Of a stretch of 7,973 nt of DNA, positions 6,405 through 7,973 are shown piece by piece; the first letter of the stretch is position 1, and the number at the start of each line of letters is the position of its first letter. The stretch spans positions 1-7,973 of the forward strand of contig JAJFLN010000799.1 of NCBI GenBank assembly GCA_021772705.1, in the 5' to 3' direction. Source of the DNA: Candidatus Cloacimonadota bacterium. Its GTDB lineage: Bacteria; Muiribacteriota; UBA6191; JACPRK01. The translations under genes were made by a program, and so were the position numbers. Below the pieces are notes generated by a model. That model saw only the letters and a program-made list of their open reading frames with translations, did no database searches and was not told the DNA's origin.

Positions 6405-7174
6405 TGGCCTGTGAACTCCGGCTGCCGCTTCTGCAACCGGGCCTGAATCCCCTCATTTGCGTCGTGGGTCTTCATCAGCTTCTGCAGGTAGAGTGCCTCG
6501 ACTCCGGCCAGGGCCTTCTCGAAGTCCAGTCCGCTGGCCTGCAGCACGGCCCGGCGTGTGAGGCCCAGGACCGAGGGGCTGAGGGGGGTCAGGTTCCCGA
6601 GCAACTCCGAGACAGCCTGAGACAGCTCCTCCGGCGGAACGACCTGGTTGATCAGGCCCATCTGGAGTGCTTCATCGGCCGACAGACTGCGCCCCGTGAG
6701 GATCAGCTCCTGGGCCCTGCGAAGCCCGATGAGGGCCGGCAAGATCACGGCCGCGACTGGAGGGAAGCAGGCCAGGTTGATCTCGGGCTGGGCGAACCTC
6801 GCCTGAGTTGTGGCGATGGCGAAGTCGCACATGGTGGCCAGTTCCATCCCGCCGCCCAGGCAGTGGCCGTGGATGGCGGCGATGGTCACCCAGTCGCTGT
6901 TCCAGAGAGTACGGAACACGCGGTGGAAGCTGGAGAGCATGCGCTCCACCTTCTCCGGGACGTGATCGGCGATGTCAGCGCCGGCTGAGAATGCCTTGCT
7001 TCCTCCTCCGGAGAACAGGATGAACCGGGTCGCCGGCGGCGGGGGCAGATCGTCCAGGACCTGGTTCAGCTGTTCCAGAAGCTCGATGTTCAGGATGTTT
7101 AGTGGAGGACGATCCAGGGTGATGCGGGCCACTCCCTCGTGGGTCACGAGGTGAAGCAGGGTGGGTGCGCTCAT
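6401..7174 (-). CDS. Crotonase-family hydratase, cyclohexa-1,5-diene-1-carbonyl-CoA hydratase-like (Dch/BamR type)
   Basis: A 257-residue crotonase. The oxyanion segment FSAGADI (62-68), the GGGMELA motif with Glu111 and AQPEI with Glu131 keep both catalytic glutamates. Three stretches point to the dienoyl-CoA hydratase branch and not to ordinary enoyl-CoA hydratases. These are ADHVPEKVERML with a following His (69-84), FPPVAAVILP in place of the GGTQRLPR loop (137-146), and ALYLQKLMKTHDANEG near the C-terminus (227-242), which resembles the Thauera/Syntrophus Dch pattern as I remember it. Dch hydrates cyclohexa-1,5-diene-1-carbonyl-CoA to 6-hydroxycyclohex-1-ene-1-carbonyl-CoA in anaerobic benzoate breakdown. 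The gene overlaps the upstream boxB stop by 4 bp (ATGA), so the two are probably co-translated. It is far shorter than BoxC (about 550 residues), so it is not BoxC, but it might act on a related CoA product of the epoxidase. Confidence 0.82.
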   Translation of the reverse strand: MSAPTLLHLVTHEGVARITLDRPPLNILNIELLEQLNQVLDDLPPPPATRFILFSGGGSKAFSAGADIADHVPEKVERMLSSFHRVFRTLWNSDWVTIAAIHGHCLGGGMELATMCDFAIATTQARFAQPEINLACFPPVAAVILPALIGLRRAQELILTGRSLSADEALQMGLINQVVPPEELSQAVSELLGNLTPLSPSVLGLTRRAVLQASGLDFEKALAGVEALYLQKLMKTHDANEGIQARLQKRQPEFTGQ

Positions 7175-7973
7175 AGGCTGGGGACAGCTCCGGGTTTCTC
7201 GGTGATCCAGTCACCGGCGGCGAAGATCTCGGCGAGTACCTTCTTGTCCTCGTCACCGGGCAGTGCTTCGGCCAGGTGCTTCTGGAAGTCCTCCGGAGTG
7301 AGTAGCTCGCCAGTGTAGCTGTAGGTGGACCCCACCAGATCGCCGATGGCCCGGTTGAACCGGATGTCGGGAACTTGGAGGGGCGTGTCACCTTCCGGGA
7401 TGTGCTTGTTGAACTGTTCGACCAGGGATTCGCACTCTTGACGGTAGAGTTCCCGGTTGTACTCGTTGAGAGCATCCTTGTCGGGAACCTCGTCGTTCTT
7501 GCCCTCGTCGTAGCGGCCCTTGAGCCCCCAGACGTAGAACCAGTGAGCCGAACTGGAGTGGTCGACGCCGAAGAGATCGAAGGCCGTGGAGATCCACTTG
7601 TTCAGGTACTTTTGCAGGATGGAGGCCGGGATCTTGCCTGCCTCCAGGATTCGCTTGATACCGTTCTGGCCGGTTCCCATGTGGAAAGCCTCTTCCTTGA
7701 GCATGGGAATCATAGAGTTCGCCAGGGGAGCGAAGGAGCAGTGGCTCAGCATGGTCAGCTGGAACTTTCCGTCCCGGTCGACGAAGTCGGTGTAGGTGAA
7801 GAAGTCGACCCAGTTGTCCACGATTTGATTGAAGGCGCCCAGGAGCCGGTTGTTGTCGAATGCCCTCCGCTCGAGTTGTTTTCGGGCTTCGATCTTGCCC
7901 GAGTGGCCGAAGTGATTCATCAGGATGTGGCACATCTGCCAGCCGTGGCGCATCTCCTCGACCATGACACGGG
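7171..7973 (-). CDS. boxB: Benzoyl-CoA 2,3-epoxidase subunit B, diiron oxygenase (partial, N-terminus outside window)
   Basis: The last 266 or so codons of a gene that continues past the window edge. Full BoxB is about 470 residues, so roughly 200 are missing. Counting from the Met encoded at 7963-7965, the frame gives VEEMRHGWQM with Glu4-x-x-His7 and LKEEAFHMGTG with Glu92-x-x-His95. These are two ExxH diiron motifs 88 residues apart, close to the spacing in BoxB of the Azoarcus/Aromatoleum type, with the conserved DRDGK Asp pair between them. Long stretches such as RRAFDNNRLLGAFNQ, KFQLTMLSH and HWFYVWGLKGRYDEG are characteristic of BoxB. The enzyme uses O2 and electrons from the reductase BoxA to form 2,3-epoxybenzoyl-CoA in aerobic benzoate degradation. 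At least one more iron ligand lies in the missing part. The TGA stop overlaps the next gene by 4 bp. BoxA, BoxC and BoxD are not visible and could lie beyond 7973. Confidence 0.92.
   Translation of the reverse strand, partial: RVMVEEMRHGWQMCHILMNHFGHSGKIEARKQLERRAFDNNRLLGAFNQIVDNWVDFFTYTDFVDRDGKFQLTMLSHCSFAPLANSMIPMLKEEAFHMGTGQNGIKRILEAGKIPASILQKYLNKWISTAFDLFGVDHSSSAHWFYVWGLKGRYDEGKNDEVPDKDALNEYNRELYRQECESLVEQFNKHIPEGDTPLQVPDIRFNRAIGDLVGSTYSYTGELLTPEDFQKHLAEALPGDEDKKVLAEIFAAGDWITEKPGAVPSL

Noticed and set aside
5472..6446. Long open frame on the plus strand (324 codons)
   Set aside because: It lies antisense to the amidohydrolase, whose metal-binding motifs are clear. The translated product has no recognisable motif and is rich in His, Gly and Val, as expected from reversed high-GC codons.
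5536..6456. 306-codon open frame on the minus strand in another frame
   Set aside because: It overlaps the amidohydrolase almost fully, is very rich in Arg, Pro and Gly, and has no motif. It is an out-of-frame shadow of high-GC coding DNA.

Overview
The window is GC-rich (by eye above 60%). Every well-supported gene lies on the minus strand, so transcription runs from high to low coordinates. The STPK receptor, the PAS histidine kinase, the benzoyl-CoA epoxidase (BoxB) gene and the palindromic CACAGAGG-type repeat suggest a free-living, at least partly aerobic bacterium such as Acidobacteriota, Myxococcota/Desulfobacterota or a related uncultured group. Nothing here fixes the phylum.

Region 4272-7973 is a tightly packed catabolic operon. 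In order of transcription it holds: the C-terminal two thirds or so of BoxB, the diiron benzoyl-CoA 2,3-epoxidase, cut by the window edge; a crotonase most like cyclohexa-1,5-diene-1-carbonyl-CoA hydratase (Dch/BamR); an amidohydrolase-2 family metal-dependent hydrolase or decarboxylase; a canonical enoyl-CoA hydratase; and a small carboxymuconolactone-decarboxylase-family protein. The first two junctions are 4-bp stop/start overlaps (ATGA, GTGA), and the next two gaps are 26 and 10 bp. The likely common theme is aromatic acid breakdown through CoA thioesters. The odd point is an oxygen-dependent ring epoxidase coupled to a hydratase type known from the anaerobic reductive benzoyl-CoA pathway, with no BoxA, BoxC or BoxD in the visible part.

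Region 170-4182 holds two signalling genes. The first is a soluble PAS sensor histidine kinase with no response regulator beside it. The second is a serine/threonine kinase with one membrane segment and an outer part that looks like FN3 followed by an Asp-box (sialidase/BNR) beta-propeller. They are separated by 257 bp that contain a 97-bp imperfect palindrome built from 9-bp units. A link between these kinases and the catabolic genes rests only on shared direction and closeness.

At the left edge (1-66) a short plus-strand frame may be the tail of a convergent gene. No tRNA, rRNA, CRISPR array or transposase was seen.
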